Below are positions 7,250-14,036 of a DNA stretch of 14,310 nucleotides, in pieces. The position numbers and the translations under genes were made by a program. Within the stretch, counting starts at the first letter, position 1, and each line of letters starts with the position of its first letter. A model generated the notes under the pieces. It did no database searches, had not been told where the DNA came from, and was given only the letters and a program-made list of their open reading frames with translations. This DNA comes from an uncultured Fastidiosipila sp. (GTDB lineage Bacteria > Bacillota > Clostridia > Saccharofermentanales > Fastidiosipilaceae): contig CALLQJ010000166.1 in the NCBI GenBank assembly GCA_938014865.1, forward strand, positions 1-14,310, written 5' to 3'.

Positions 7250-7265
7250 ATCTGCGAAGGCAGAT
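7250..7265 (+). other. Leader hairpin just before the ilvC ribosome-binding site
   Basis: ATCTGC (7250-7255) and GCAGAT (7260-7265) form a perfect 6-bp stem with a GAAG loop. It ends 4 nt before the GGAGG at 7270-7274. It may influence mRNA stability or ribosome access; no known regulatory family is recognised. Confidence 0.4.
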
Positions 7266-7282
7266 CATCGGAGGTAAAATTT

Positions 7283-8287
7283 ATGAAAAAGATTTACAGA
7301 GAAGCAGAATGTTCCACAGGTGCTTTGGACAATAAGCGAGTCGCCGTCATCGGCTACGGCAGCCAGGGCCATGCGCATGCGCTGAACATGAAAGATTCGG
7401 GCATCGATGTGGTGGTCGGACTGCGTGAGGGCTCTTCCTCGAAAGCGAAGGCCGAGAAACATGGCCTGGAAGTGCAGACGATTCCCGAAGCCGTCAAAGG
7501 TGCGGATGTCGTGATGATTTTGATTCCGGACGAGCGGCAGGGTGAAGTCTATGCACGGGATATTGCGCCGAACCTGAAAGAAGGGGCGGCTGTTGCGTTC
7601 GCACACGGCTTTAATATTCATTACAACATTATTCAGCCGGCGGAAAATCTGGACGTCTTTATGATCGCGCCCAAGGGCCCCGGCCATACGGTCCGGCATG
7701 AGTATCAGCTCGGCCGCGGGGTGCCCGCGCTCTTTGCCGTGCATCAGGATTACAGCGGCAATGCCCGTGATATTGCCTTTGCTTACGGCAGCGCCATCGG
7801 CGCGGCCCGGGCGGGACTTTTGGAAACAACGTTCCGGGAAGAGACCGAAACCGATCTTTTCGGTGAGCAGGTCGTGCTCTGCGGCGGTGTCTCCGAATTG
7901 ATGAAAGCCGGTTTTGAAGTGCTGGTGGAAGCCGGTTACGATGAAGAAAATGCCTTTTATGAGTGCATGCACGAAATGAAGCTGATTGTGGATATGGTCT
8001 ATCAGGGCGGTTTGTCGCTGATGCGCTATTCGATTTCCAATACAGCGGAATTCGGCGATTACTCGGTCGGCAAAAAGATTATTACCGAAGAGACCAAGGA
8101 CACCATGCGCCAGGTGCTGCGGGAGATCCAGGACGGTACCTTTGCCGCGAAATTCATTGCGGATAACCAGAGCGGGCAGATCGCGCTCAAGGCGCGCCGC
8201 CGTCTGGAAGAGAATCATCCCGTCGAGCAGGTCGGCCGTCGTCTGAGAGGACTGATGAGCTGGAGCGACGAGATCGAAGTAGAGTAA
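7283..8287 (+). CDS. ilvC: Ketol-acid reductoisomerase
   Basis: A 334-residue class I (short-form) enzyme that converts acetolactate and acetohydroxybutyrate to dihydroxy acids, the second common step of branched-chain amino-acid synthesis, using NAD(P)H and Mg2+. The Rossmann motif is GYGSQG (24-29). The cofactor loop LREGSSSKAKA (47-57) has serines where NADPH-preferring enzymes bind the 2'-phosphate. Catalytic histidine 108 lies in AHGFNI and KGPGHTVR is at 131-138. Metal ligands are Asp191 and Glu195 in DLFGEQ, and Glu231 in HEMKLIVDMVYQGG; the SISN segment (250-253) holds the conserved serine. Length and motifs are complete. The start follows GGAGG with 8 nt spacing. NADPH preference is inferred from the loop only. 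Confidence 0.98.
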   Translation: MKKIYREAECSTGALDNKRVAVIGYGSQGHAHALNMKDSGIDVVVGLREGSSSKAKAEKHGLEVQTIPEAVKGADVVMILIPDERQGEVYARDIAPNLKEGAAVAFAHGFNIHYNIIQPAENLDVFMIAPKGPGHTVRHEYQLGRGVPALFAVHQDYSGNARDIAFAYGSAIGAARAGLLETTFREETETDLFGEQVVLCGGVSELMKAGFEVLVEAGYDEENAFYECMHEMKLIVDMVYQGGLSLMRYSISNTAEFGDYSVGKKIITEETKDTMRQVLREIQDGTFAAKFIADNQSGQIALKARRRLEENHPVEQVGRRLRGLMSWSDEIEVE

Positions 8288-8297
8288 AAATGTCTTG

Positions 8298-8360
8298 GCC
8301 CGAACCCCGGGCTTTTGCCCGGGAGCAGGCCTTCGGAATCGGCCCGGAATCAGGGCCGAT
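8298..8360 (+). other. Cluster of GC-rich hairpins after ilvC
   Basis: Three stems lie within about 60 nt. GCCCG (8298-8302) pairs with CGGGC (8308-8312) and is followed by TTTT, a weak terminator-like unit. It overlaps CCCGGGC (8306-8312) with GCCCGGG (8317-8323), a perfect 7-bp stem with a TTTT loop, so the two are mutually exclusive. ATCGGCCC (8338-8345) pairs with GGGCCGAT (8353-8360), a perfect 8-bp stem. None has a long U-tract. The likely role is ilvC mRNA 3'-end formation or protection. Confidence 0.55.
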
Positions 8361-8362
8361 GC

Positions 8363-8391
8363 TTGATCTTTGCGGCGGATCGTGATACAGT
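8363..8391 (+). promoter_or_regulatory. Promoter of the rimP-nusA-rnpM-infB-rbfA operon
   Basis: TTGATC (8363-8368), a 17-nt spacer and TACAGT (8386-8391), with TGA immediately before the -10 giving an extended -10 element. Transcription would start near 8397, producing a leader of about 90 nt that contains the overlapping hairpins at 8416-8461. Confidence 0.6.
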
Positions 8392-8415
8392 TAAGAACGG
8401 TTCAGGTAGTATGGT

Positions 8416-8468
8416 GAGAGTGGTGCGTGAAACGCCCCGCTCTTTCTTTTATTAAGAGGGCTTTTTTT
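8416..8468 (+). promoter_or_regulatory. Attenuator-like overlapping hairpins in the rimP leader
   Basis: Downstream hairpin: GCC (8434-8436) pairs with GGC (8459-8461), and CTCTT (8440-8444) with AAGAG (8454-8458), followed by seven T (8462-8468). This is an intrinsic terminator that ends only 8 nt before the AGGAGG of rimP (8477-8482). Upstream hairpin: 8416-8423 pairs with 8437-8444 (8 bp, two G-U). After one mismatch, 8425-8428 pairs with 8432-8435 around a GAA loop. The two structures share 8434-8444 and cannot coexist, as in a terminator/antiterminator switch. The upstream hairpin is itself followed by a T-rich stretch, so tandem terminators are the alternative reading. NusA-controlled termination ahead of rimP-nusA is known in E. 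coli. Confidence 0.68.
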
Positions 8469-8487
8469 ATGCCTTGAGGAGGATAAT

Positions 8488-8952
8488 ATGGCCGGCGGAT
8501 TACCCGGAAGAGTGGCAGAATTATGTGAGCCGATTGTTGAAGATTTAGGGCTCGAGCTGCTTGAGGTAAAATATGTGCACGAGAATTCCAAAAACTTTCT
8601 GCGTCTGATCATTGATAAACGCGGAGGGGTCGGCATTGATGACTGCGAGGCCGTGAGCCGTGCGGTGGATCCTGTCATAGAAGAGAATATTAATCTGAAA
8701 AAAGCCTACTACTTAGAAGTGCAGTCCCCGGGTCTGGACCGGCCTTTGAAAACGACAGCGGACCTGCTGCGCTATGAGGGGACGGAGGTTAAACTGCGTT
8801 TTTACCGGGCGATTGACGGCGTGAAAGAATTAGAAGGTATTATAAAGGATGCCGATGAAGATACGCTTTATCTGGAGACGGATGAAGAGGAAGAAGCCGA
8901 GGCATTCCCGCGCAAGGAGATTGCCGTCGTCAAACGCGTCATTAAATTTTGA
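8488..8952 (+). CDS. rimP: Ribosome maturation factor RimP
   Basis: A 154-residue cytoplasmic protein that assists maturation of the 30S ribosomal subunit. The N-terminal alpha/beta domain (about 5-85) includes LGLELLEVKYV (20-30), FLRLIIDKRGGVGIDDCEAV (37-56) and the family signature SPGLDRPL (80-87). The C-terminal SH3-like beta domain follows (about 90-154), interrupted by an acidic DEEEEAEA loop. The ATG follows AGGAGG with 5 nt spacing. It is the first gene of the operon, and nusA begins 33 nt after its stop codon. Length and motifs are typical. Confidence 0.96.
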   Translation: MAGGLPGRVAELCEPIVEDLGLELLEVKYVHENSKNFLRLIIDKRGGVGIDDCEAVSRAVDPVIEENINLKKAYYLEVQSPGLDRPLKTTADLLRYEGTEVKLRFYRAIDGVKELEGIIKDADEDTLYLETDEEEEAEAFPRKEIAVVKRVIKF

Positions 8953-8985
8953 TTTTCGCTGGAGCGAAGAAAGGAAATTGTTGAG

Positions 8986-10410
8986 ATGAATGAGGAATTA
9001 GTAGAATCTATCCGGCTGCTGTGCAAGGAACGCGGACTGGAAGCGGATTTGATTTATGAAGCCATTGAGGATGCCCTGGTGGCGGCATATAAGCGTGAGT
9101 TTAATGCAAAGTCCACGGAAAATGTGACGGCGTCCCTGAACCGGGAAACCGGGGAAATGAAGGTCTTCCTGCACAAGACGGTGGTGGACGAGGTGGAAGA
9201 TCCGAATGCGGAGATTTCCCTTTCGGATGCCAAGGCGCTCGACAGTGACTTTGAGCTCGGCGATATTCTTCAGTATGAACTGGCGCCGCAGGAGTTCGGC
9301 CGTCTGGCCGCACAGGCTGCGAAGTTTGCCATTAATCAGAGCCTGATCCAGGCCGAGCGCGAGAGAATTCAGGCTGAATTTTCCAACCGCATCGGCGAAC
9401 TGGCCTCGGGCGTGGTGCAGCGCAAGGACCGCCGTGAGGTGATTGTCGACATCGGCCGGGCCGAGGCCGTGCTCTCGAGCCGTGAACAAAGCCGGCTGGA
9501 TGATTATTCCTTTAACGAGCGGATGATGTTTCTGATTAAACGGGTGGACGACCGCAGAGGCCGCCCCGTCATTTATGTGTCGCGTTCTCATCCTGACCTG
9601 GTGGTGCGTCTTTTTGAACAGGAAGTGCCGGAAATTGCCAGCGGGATCGTGGAAGTGGTGAATTGCGCGCGTGAGGCGGGCTCGAGAACAAAGATTTCCG
9701 TGGCGACCCGTGATGAAAATGTAGACCCGCTCGGCGCCTGTGTCGGACAGCGCGGCATGCGTGTGCAGAATGTCATGAATGAACTGCGCGGTGAAAAAAT
9801 CGATATTATTGAATGGGATCCCGACGAGACCATTTATATCCGCAATGCGCTGAAACCGGCCAATGCCGTGCGTGTGGAGCTGACCGAAACGGAAGACAGC
9901 CGCGACGCTCAGGTGATTGTGCCGGATAATCAGCTCTCGCTGGCCATCGGCCGAAACGGGCAGAACGCAAGGCTGGCGGCCCGGCTGACCGGCTGGAGAA
10001 TTGATATCAAGAGCGAAAGCCAGCTGCGCGAAGAAATTGAGCAGAGCTTCATGGCCCGCTTTGAACAGGCGGCCGATGCGGCGGATCAGGAAGAGCCCGC
10101 GGACGCTGAGGAAGAAGCGGCGGAAGCAGAGGCTTTAGAGGACGCCGTGCAGGATGAGACGGAAGATTCCGCGGAAACAGCTTCCGAGGAAGGCTTTAAT
10201 GCCGCGGATCTGGCCGACGAACTGATTGCGGCGGCGGACGATGAACGGGCGCAGCGTAGTGAGGAAGAAGCGGCAGAAGAAGAGAATGCCGAAGAAGCAT
10301 CTGAAGAAGACGCAGATGAAGACACGGAAGCGGAGGAGGACGCGGACGAGGCGCCTGCCGACGCTTCGGATGAAGCGTCTGAGAACGCTGCAGAAGCAAG
10401 CGAAGACTAA
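8986..10410 (+). CDS. nusA: Transcription termination/antitermination protein NusA with acidic tail
   Basis: A 474-residue RNA-polymerase-associated factor that modulates pausing, termination and antitermination. The N-terminal RNAP-binding domain is about 1-130. The S1 domain is about 136-200 (ASGVVQRKDRREVIVDIG). KH1 contains GACVGQRGMRVQNVMNEL (250-267). KH2 contains LAIGRNGQNARLAARLTGW (319-337). After about residue 360 it lacks the helical AR repeats of E. coli NusA. Instead it has a 114-residue tail (361-474) with about 52 Asp/Glu and only two Arg, rich in Ala. The SD is AAAGGA (8970-8975), about 10 nt from the ATG; a 5-bp hairpin (8955-8959 with 8964-8968) lies just before it. rnpM follows after 61 nt. 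Confidence 0.97.
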   Translation: MNEELVESIRLLCKERGLEADLIYEAIEDALVAAYKREFNAKSTENVTASLNRETGEMKVFLHKTVVDEVEDPNAEISLSDAKALDSDFELGDILQYELAPQEFGRLAAQAAKFAINQSLIQAERERIQAEFSNRIGELASGVVQRKDRREVIVDIGRAEAVLSSREQSRLDDYSFNERMMFLIKRVDDRRGRPVIYVSRSHPDLVVRLFEQEVPEIASGIVEVVNCAREAGSRTKISVATRDENVDPLGACVGQRGMRVQNVMNELRGEKIDIIEWDPDETIYIRNALKPANAVRVELTETEDSRDAQVIVPDNQLSLAIGRNGQNARLAARLTGWRIDIKSESQLREEIEQSFMARFEQAADAADQEEPADAEEEAAEAEALEDAVQDETEDSAETASEEGFNAADLADELIAAADDERAQRSEEEAAEEENAEEASEEDADEDTEAEEDADEAPADASDEASENAAEASED

Positions 10411-10471
10411 GCGATAAAATTTCGTCTGGTCTTTTTGCAGCAGCAAGACAGGAATAAAGGAGCTTGGCAGA

Positions 10472-10846
10472 ATGGCTAAGGGCAAAAGTAAAAAAGTACC
10501 CGCCAGAATGTGTGTCAGCTGCAGAGAAATGCGGGAAAAGAAAAAGCTGTTTCGTCTCCTTGTCGAAGATGATAAGATCATCTATGATCCTACGGGAAAG
10601 AAACAGGGAAGAGGCGCTTATGTCTGCCGGAATGAGGACTGTATTGACAAGGCTTTAAATCAAGGCAGACTGCGGCATCACCTGCATGCGGAACTGCACC
10701 CGGAGACGGGGGCTTTGCTTAAAAAAGCACTGGACGAGCTGCGCCGTGAAGAAGCGGCGGCCGAACGGGGACGGCGGGTGGTCAGAGTTTCCGCAGACGG
10801 CAAGTCCGTTCTTTCCGAAAGCTTTTGCAAAAAAGAGAAGGCATAA
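10472..10846 (+). CDS. rnpM: RNase P modulator RnpM (YlxR family)
   Basis: A 124-residue member of the YlxR/DUF448 family, reported in Bacillus subtilis to bind RNase P RNA and modulate RNase P activity. The hallmark features are present: PARMCVSCREM (10-20) with Cys14 and Cys17, LFRLL, DPTGKKQGRGAYVC (39-52) and Cys57, so a four-cysteine pattern is available for a metal or structural site. Family members are usually about 90-100 residues. The extra 25 or so are a charged C-terminal extension (RREEAAAERGRRVVRV onward). The start follows AAAGGAG (10456-10462) with 9 nt spacing. It is placed between nusA and infB as expected, but the ylxQ gene that often follows is absent. Confidence 0.94.
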   Translation: MAKGKSKKVPARMCVSCREMREKKKLFRLLVEDDKIIYDPTGKKQGRGAYVCRNEDCIDKALNQGRLRHHLHAELHPETGALLKKALDELRREEAAAERGRRVVRVSADGKSVLSESFCKKEKA

Positions 10847-11011
10847 GAACGCTCTTAACGGAAGGACGGTTTCGGAGAAGAAACGTTCAGGTCCTGCGCC
10901 GGCCTTGCTCCGGCACGCCGGATCTTTGCCGGCAGAAAGCTGCGGAAGACGGGAATCTGCGGCAGAAACGCAAAAGAAAGGGCTTTGGCACCCTTTATCA
11001 TAAAAAGAATG

Positions 11012-11017
11012 TATAAT
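11012..11017 (+). promoter_or_regulatory. Possible internal promoter before infB; rnpM-infB gap
   Basis: The 217-nt gap 10847-11063 holds no supportable gene. It contains a GC-rich hairpin (GCCGG 10898-10902 with CCGGC 10910-10914) and a perfect TATAAT at 11012-11017. The only -35-like box, TTGGCA (10985-10990), is 21 nt away, which is too far. An internal infB promoter is possible but unproven. Confidence 0.35.
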
Positions 11018-11063
11018 AGAGAATCTAGTGAAAAACAGCGGCTTTGGAGGAATGAAAGATAGT

Positions 11064-14033
11064 ATGGTAGATAAAAAAGATACCGGCTTACCGGAGAACG
11101 CCCCGGAGAAGGAAGAAAAAAAGCAGAACGCGGCAAACGCGCCTTCCGAATCGGATAGTGCGACCTTCAGTATGCAGGGTGTCTCGGGCAAAGTCATCAC
11201 CGGTAAAGTAAAAGTTAAAAAGGTGAAAAAGCCGGCCCGCAAGCCGAAGGAAGATCAGCCTGAGGCGGAGGCAGGAGAAGTGCCTGCCGGGCAGACGGAG
11301 GAAGCGAGCGTGACAAAAACCGTCACGTCGCCTGAGTCTGCTCCGAAGCCGCGGAAAATCAAGTCCGGAAAAGAAGTGCGGGAAGCTGCCCGGAAAGCGG
11401 AAGCCGAGAAGAAGGCAGCCGAAAAGGCAGCCGCCGAGAAAAAGGCGAAAGAAGAAGCGCAGAAAAAGAAGCAGGCTGAAGCGGAAAAAGAAAAAGAGAA
11501 GAAGCCGGCTCCTTTTGAGACCGCGCCCAAACCCCGCAAGCTGGTTTCCGGCAAGACGCTGGCCAAAGTGCATGAAGATCCGGCGGAGGCCTTCCTGACG
11601 AAGGAGGATCTCGCCGAGATTCCCGAGAAAAAGGCGGAGATCAAAGCCGCTAAAGCCGCTAAAGCTGCCGAGAAAGAAAAGGCAGAGGACGCTTCGCGCA
11701 AAAAGCAGGAAGCGGCCAAGGCCTCAGAGCAGAAACACAAGGCAGAAAGCAGCAAGAGCGCTGCAGAAAAGAGCAAGCCGGCGGAAGAAAAGAAAGAAGA
11801 CAGTCCTTTCGGCAAGAAGCCGCGCAAGCTTGCCTCGGGAGATGCTATTACGGAAGGGACGCCCAAGAAGATTTCTGCTGCGGCAGACGATTCCCTGGCG
11901 GCCACCGCAAGAGCATTTACCAAGCGCAAAGAGGCGCAGGAAGAACGCCGCGAGCAGAAGAAGCGGGGGCAGAGAACCCGTTATTCGGGCAGAAGCCGCA
12001 ACTTCGGCAAAAGCGGATCCTTCCGTTCCGGCAGCAGACCGAATCAGCGCTTCCGTTCGGGTCCCGGCCAGATGCCGGCAGATCCCGGGTTCAGGAGATC
12101 GCAGGACGGCAAGCATAAATTCGGTTCCGGAAAAGAGGACGGCAGAACCCGTTACCGTGATTTCGGTTCTTCGGGCCGGCGCAAAAAACAGCACGATGTG
12201 CGTGACGAACTGCGGGATGAGCGCATTCAGCGCCGCCGCAAAAAAGAGGCGAAGCGCCGCGAAGAGCGCAAGGCCAGAACACCGGTTACGCATGTGGCGC
12301 TGCCTGAGACGCTGACGGTGAAAGAATTCGCGGAAGCGATTTCCCGTACTTCGGCCGATGTGATTATGCATCTGATGAAAAACGGGGTCATGGCTACGAT
12401 GAACCAGGATCTCGATTACGATACGGCCGCGATTATTGCGGACGAATTCGGTGTCACAACCGAGAAGCTTAAGGAAGTCAAGCTCTCCGAGATGCTCTTT
12501 GATGAGTCGGAAGACGAGGAAGAGAATCTCGTCCCGCGTCCGCCTGTTGTGGTGGTAATGGGCCACGTTGACCACGGTAAAACGACCTTGCTTGACTACA
12601 TCCGCAAATCGGATGTGGCCGAAGATGAGGCCGGCGGCATTACGCAGCGTATCGGTGCGTACATGACCGAACTGAACGGCCGCAAGATTACCTTCCTGGA
12701 TACGCCGGGACACGAAGCCTTTACGACGATGCGTGCCCGCGGTGCGCAGGCCACGGATATTGCAATATTAGTGGTCGCGGCCGATGACGGGGTCATGCCG
12801 CAGACGATTGAAGCGATCAATCATGCGAAGGCGGCAAAAACCGAAATTATCGTCGCCATCAATAAGATGGACCTGCCGGCAGCCAATCCGGACCGGGTCA
12901 AGCAGGAACTCAGTCAGCAGGGACTGATCCCCGAAGAGTGGGGCGGCCAGACCATTATGGTGCCGATCTCCGCGAAGACGGGCGAAGGCGTCCAGGAACT
13001 CCTGGAAATGGTCCTGCTGACGGCCGACGTGATGGAACTTAAAGCCGATCCGAAAAAGCAGGCCAAGGGCATCATCATTGAGGCGCAGCTGGATAAGGCC
13101 AGAGGTGCGGTGGCGACCTTGCTCGTACAGCGCGGTACCCTGCATCAGGGCGATACCATTGTGGCGAATACGGTGGTCGGCAATGTCCGTGCCATGAAAA
13201 ACGCCAAGGGCGTCATGAATGAACCGGCCGGTCCCTCCGTACCCGTTGAGGTCATCGGACTGCCGGAAGTGCCTGAGGCAGGTTCTCTGTTCTACGTGGT
13301 AGAAGATGAGAAAATGGCCAGACAGTTTGCTGAGGAACGCCGGGAAGAAGAACGCGAACACGCGATCAGCTCCGGTCCCGCCGTTACCCTGGATAATCTC
13401 TTCTCTCAGATTGAAGAAGGCAAGATTATTGACTTTAATATCATTATCAAGGCCGACGTGGTCGGCTCGGTGGAAGCGATGAAACATTCGCTTGAAGAGC
13501 TCAGCAATGACGAAGTCAGGATTAATATCATCCACGGCGCAGCCGGGGCGATTAATGAATCCGACCTGCGCCTGGCCGAAGCCAGTCAAGCCATGGTCAT
13601 CGGCTTCAATGTCCGTCCGAGCAATGCGGTCAGCGAACTGGCCAAAGAACTCGGGGTAGAGATCAGGCTTTACTCGGTTATCTATCATGCTATTGAAGAT
13701 ATCGAAGCGGCCATGAAGGGCATGCTGGCGCCCGAATACGAAGAAGTCGTCATCGGACACGTCGAAATCCGCGAGACCTACAAGGTCTCTTCGGTCGGCA
13801 CCATCGGCGGCGGCTACGTCACCGACGGCAAGATTGTCCGCAACGGCGATGTGCGCCTGCTGCGTGATAATATTGTGATCTATGAAGGCAAACTCGGCTC
13901 GCTGCGCCGCTTTAAAGACGATGTGCGTGAAGTCAGCCAAGGCTATGAATGCGGCTTGACGATCGAGAACTATAACGACATTAAGGTAGGCGACGTGGTC
14001 GAAGTTTATAAAATGGAAGAAGTGGAGCGATAA
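11064..14033 (+). CDS. infB: Translation initiation factor IF-2
   Basis: A GTPase that brings initiator fMet-tRNA to the 30S subunit and promotes subunit joining. From the ATG at 11064 the protein has 989 residues. In-frame alternatives are ATG 11052 (only 1 nt after GGAGG 11046-11050) and GTG 11028 (no clear ribosome-binding site); 11064 has a long 13-nt spacing, so the start is uncertain. Residues 1-405 are low-complexity Lys/Ala/Glu then Arg/Gly/Ser rich. The IF2-N domain is about 411-475. The G domain carries G1 GHVDHGKT (500-507), G3 DTPGH (546-550), G4 NKMD (600-603) and G5 SAK (636-638). Domain II, C1 (KADVVGSVEAM) and C2 (GHVEIRETYKVSSVGTIGG) follow. It is longer than typical because of the N-terminal extension. 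rbfA starts 3 nt after its stop. Confidence 0.97.
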   Translation: MVDKKDTGLPENAPEKEEKKQNAANAPSESDSATFSMQGVSGKVITGKVKVKKVKKPARKPKEDQPEAEAGEVPAGQTEEASVTKTVTSPESAPKPRKIKSGKEVREAARKAEAEKKAAEKAAAEKKAKEEAQKKKQAEAEKEKEKKPAPFETAPKPRKLVSGKTLAKVHEDPAEAFLTKEDLAEIPEKKAEIKAAKAAKAAEKEKAEDASRKKQEAAKASEQKHKAESSKSAAEKSKPAEEKKEDSPFGKKPRKLASGDAITEGTPKKISAAADDSLAATARAFTKRKEAQEERREQKKRGQRTRYSGRSRNFGKSGSFRSGSRPNQRFRSGPGQMPADPGFRRSQDGKHKFGSGKEDGRTRYRDFGSSGRRKKQHDVRDELRDERIQRRRKKEAKRREERKARTPVTHVALPETLTVKEFAEAISRTSADVIMHLMKNGVMATMNQDLDYDTAAIIADEFGVTTEKLKEVKLSEMLFDESEDEEENLVPRPPVVVVMGHVDHGKTTLLDYIRKSDVAEDEAGGITQRIGAYMTELNGRKITFLDTPGHEAFTTMRARGAQATDIAILVVAADDGVMPQTIEAINHAKAAKTEIIVAINKMDLPAANPDRVKQELSQQGLIPEEWGGQTIMVPISAKTGEGVQELLEMVLLTADVMELKADPKKQAKGIIIEAQLDKARGAVATLLVQRGTLHQGDTIVANTVVGNVRAMKNAKGVMNEPAGPSVPVEVIGLPEVPEAGSLFYVVEDEKMARQFAEERREEEREHAISSGPAVTLDNLFSQIEEGKIIDFNIIIKADVVGSVEAMKHSLEELSNDEVRINIIHGAAGAINESDLRLAEASQAMVIGFNVRPSNAVSELAKELGVEIRLYSVIYHAIEDIEAAMKGMLAPEYEEVVIGHVEIRETYKVSSVGTIGGGYVTDGKIVRNGDVRLLRDNIVIYEGKLGSLRRFKDDVREVSQGYECGLTIENYNDIKVGDVVEVYKMEEVER
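11340..11850 (+). repeat. Three copies of a KPRK(L/I)xSG motif in the IF-2 N-terminus
   Basis: The encoded motif occurs three times: APKPRKIKSGKEV (residues 93-105, near 11340-11378), APKPRKLVSGKTL (154-166, near 11523-11561) and GKKPRKLASGDAI (250-262, near 11811-11849). The spacings are unequal (about 61 and 96 residues), and Lys/Glu/Ala-rich linkers separate the copies. The repeat is at protein level; the DNA copies are similar but not identical. Confidence 0.8.
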
Positions 14034-14036
14034 TTT

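Noticed and set aside
6501..7282. T-box or peptide-leader attenuator upstream of ilvN or ilvC
   Set aside because: The leaders are too short for a T-box, no T-box-like sequence is seen, and no short leader peptide rich in Leu/Val/Ile codons is present.
7265..8218. 317-residue minus-strand open frame opposite ilvC
   Set aside because: Antisense shadow of an intact, fully motif-complete ilvC; no supporting signals.
10825..11016. 63-residue plus-strand frame overlapping the end of rnpM, tested as a ylxQ remnant
   Set aside because: No L7Ae-like motif, no ribosome-binding site, basic low-complexity translation; most likely non-coding.
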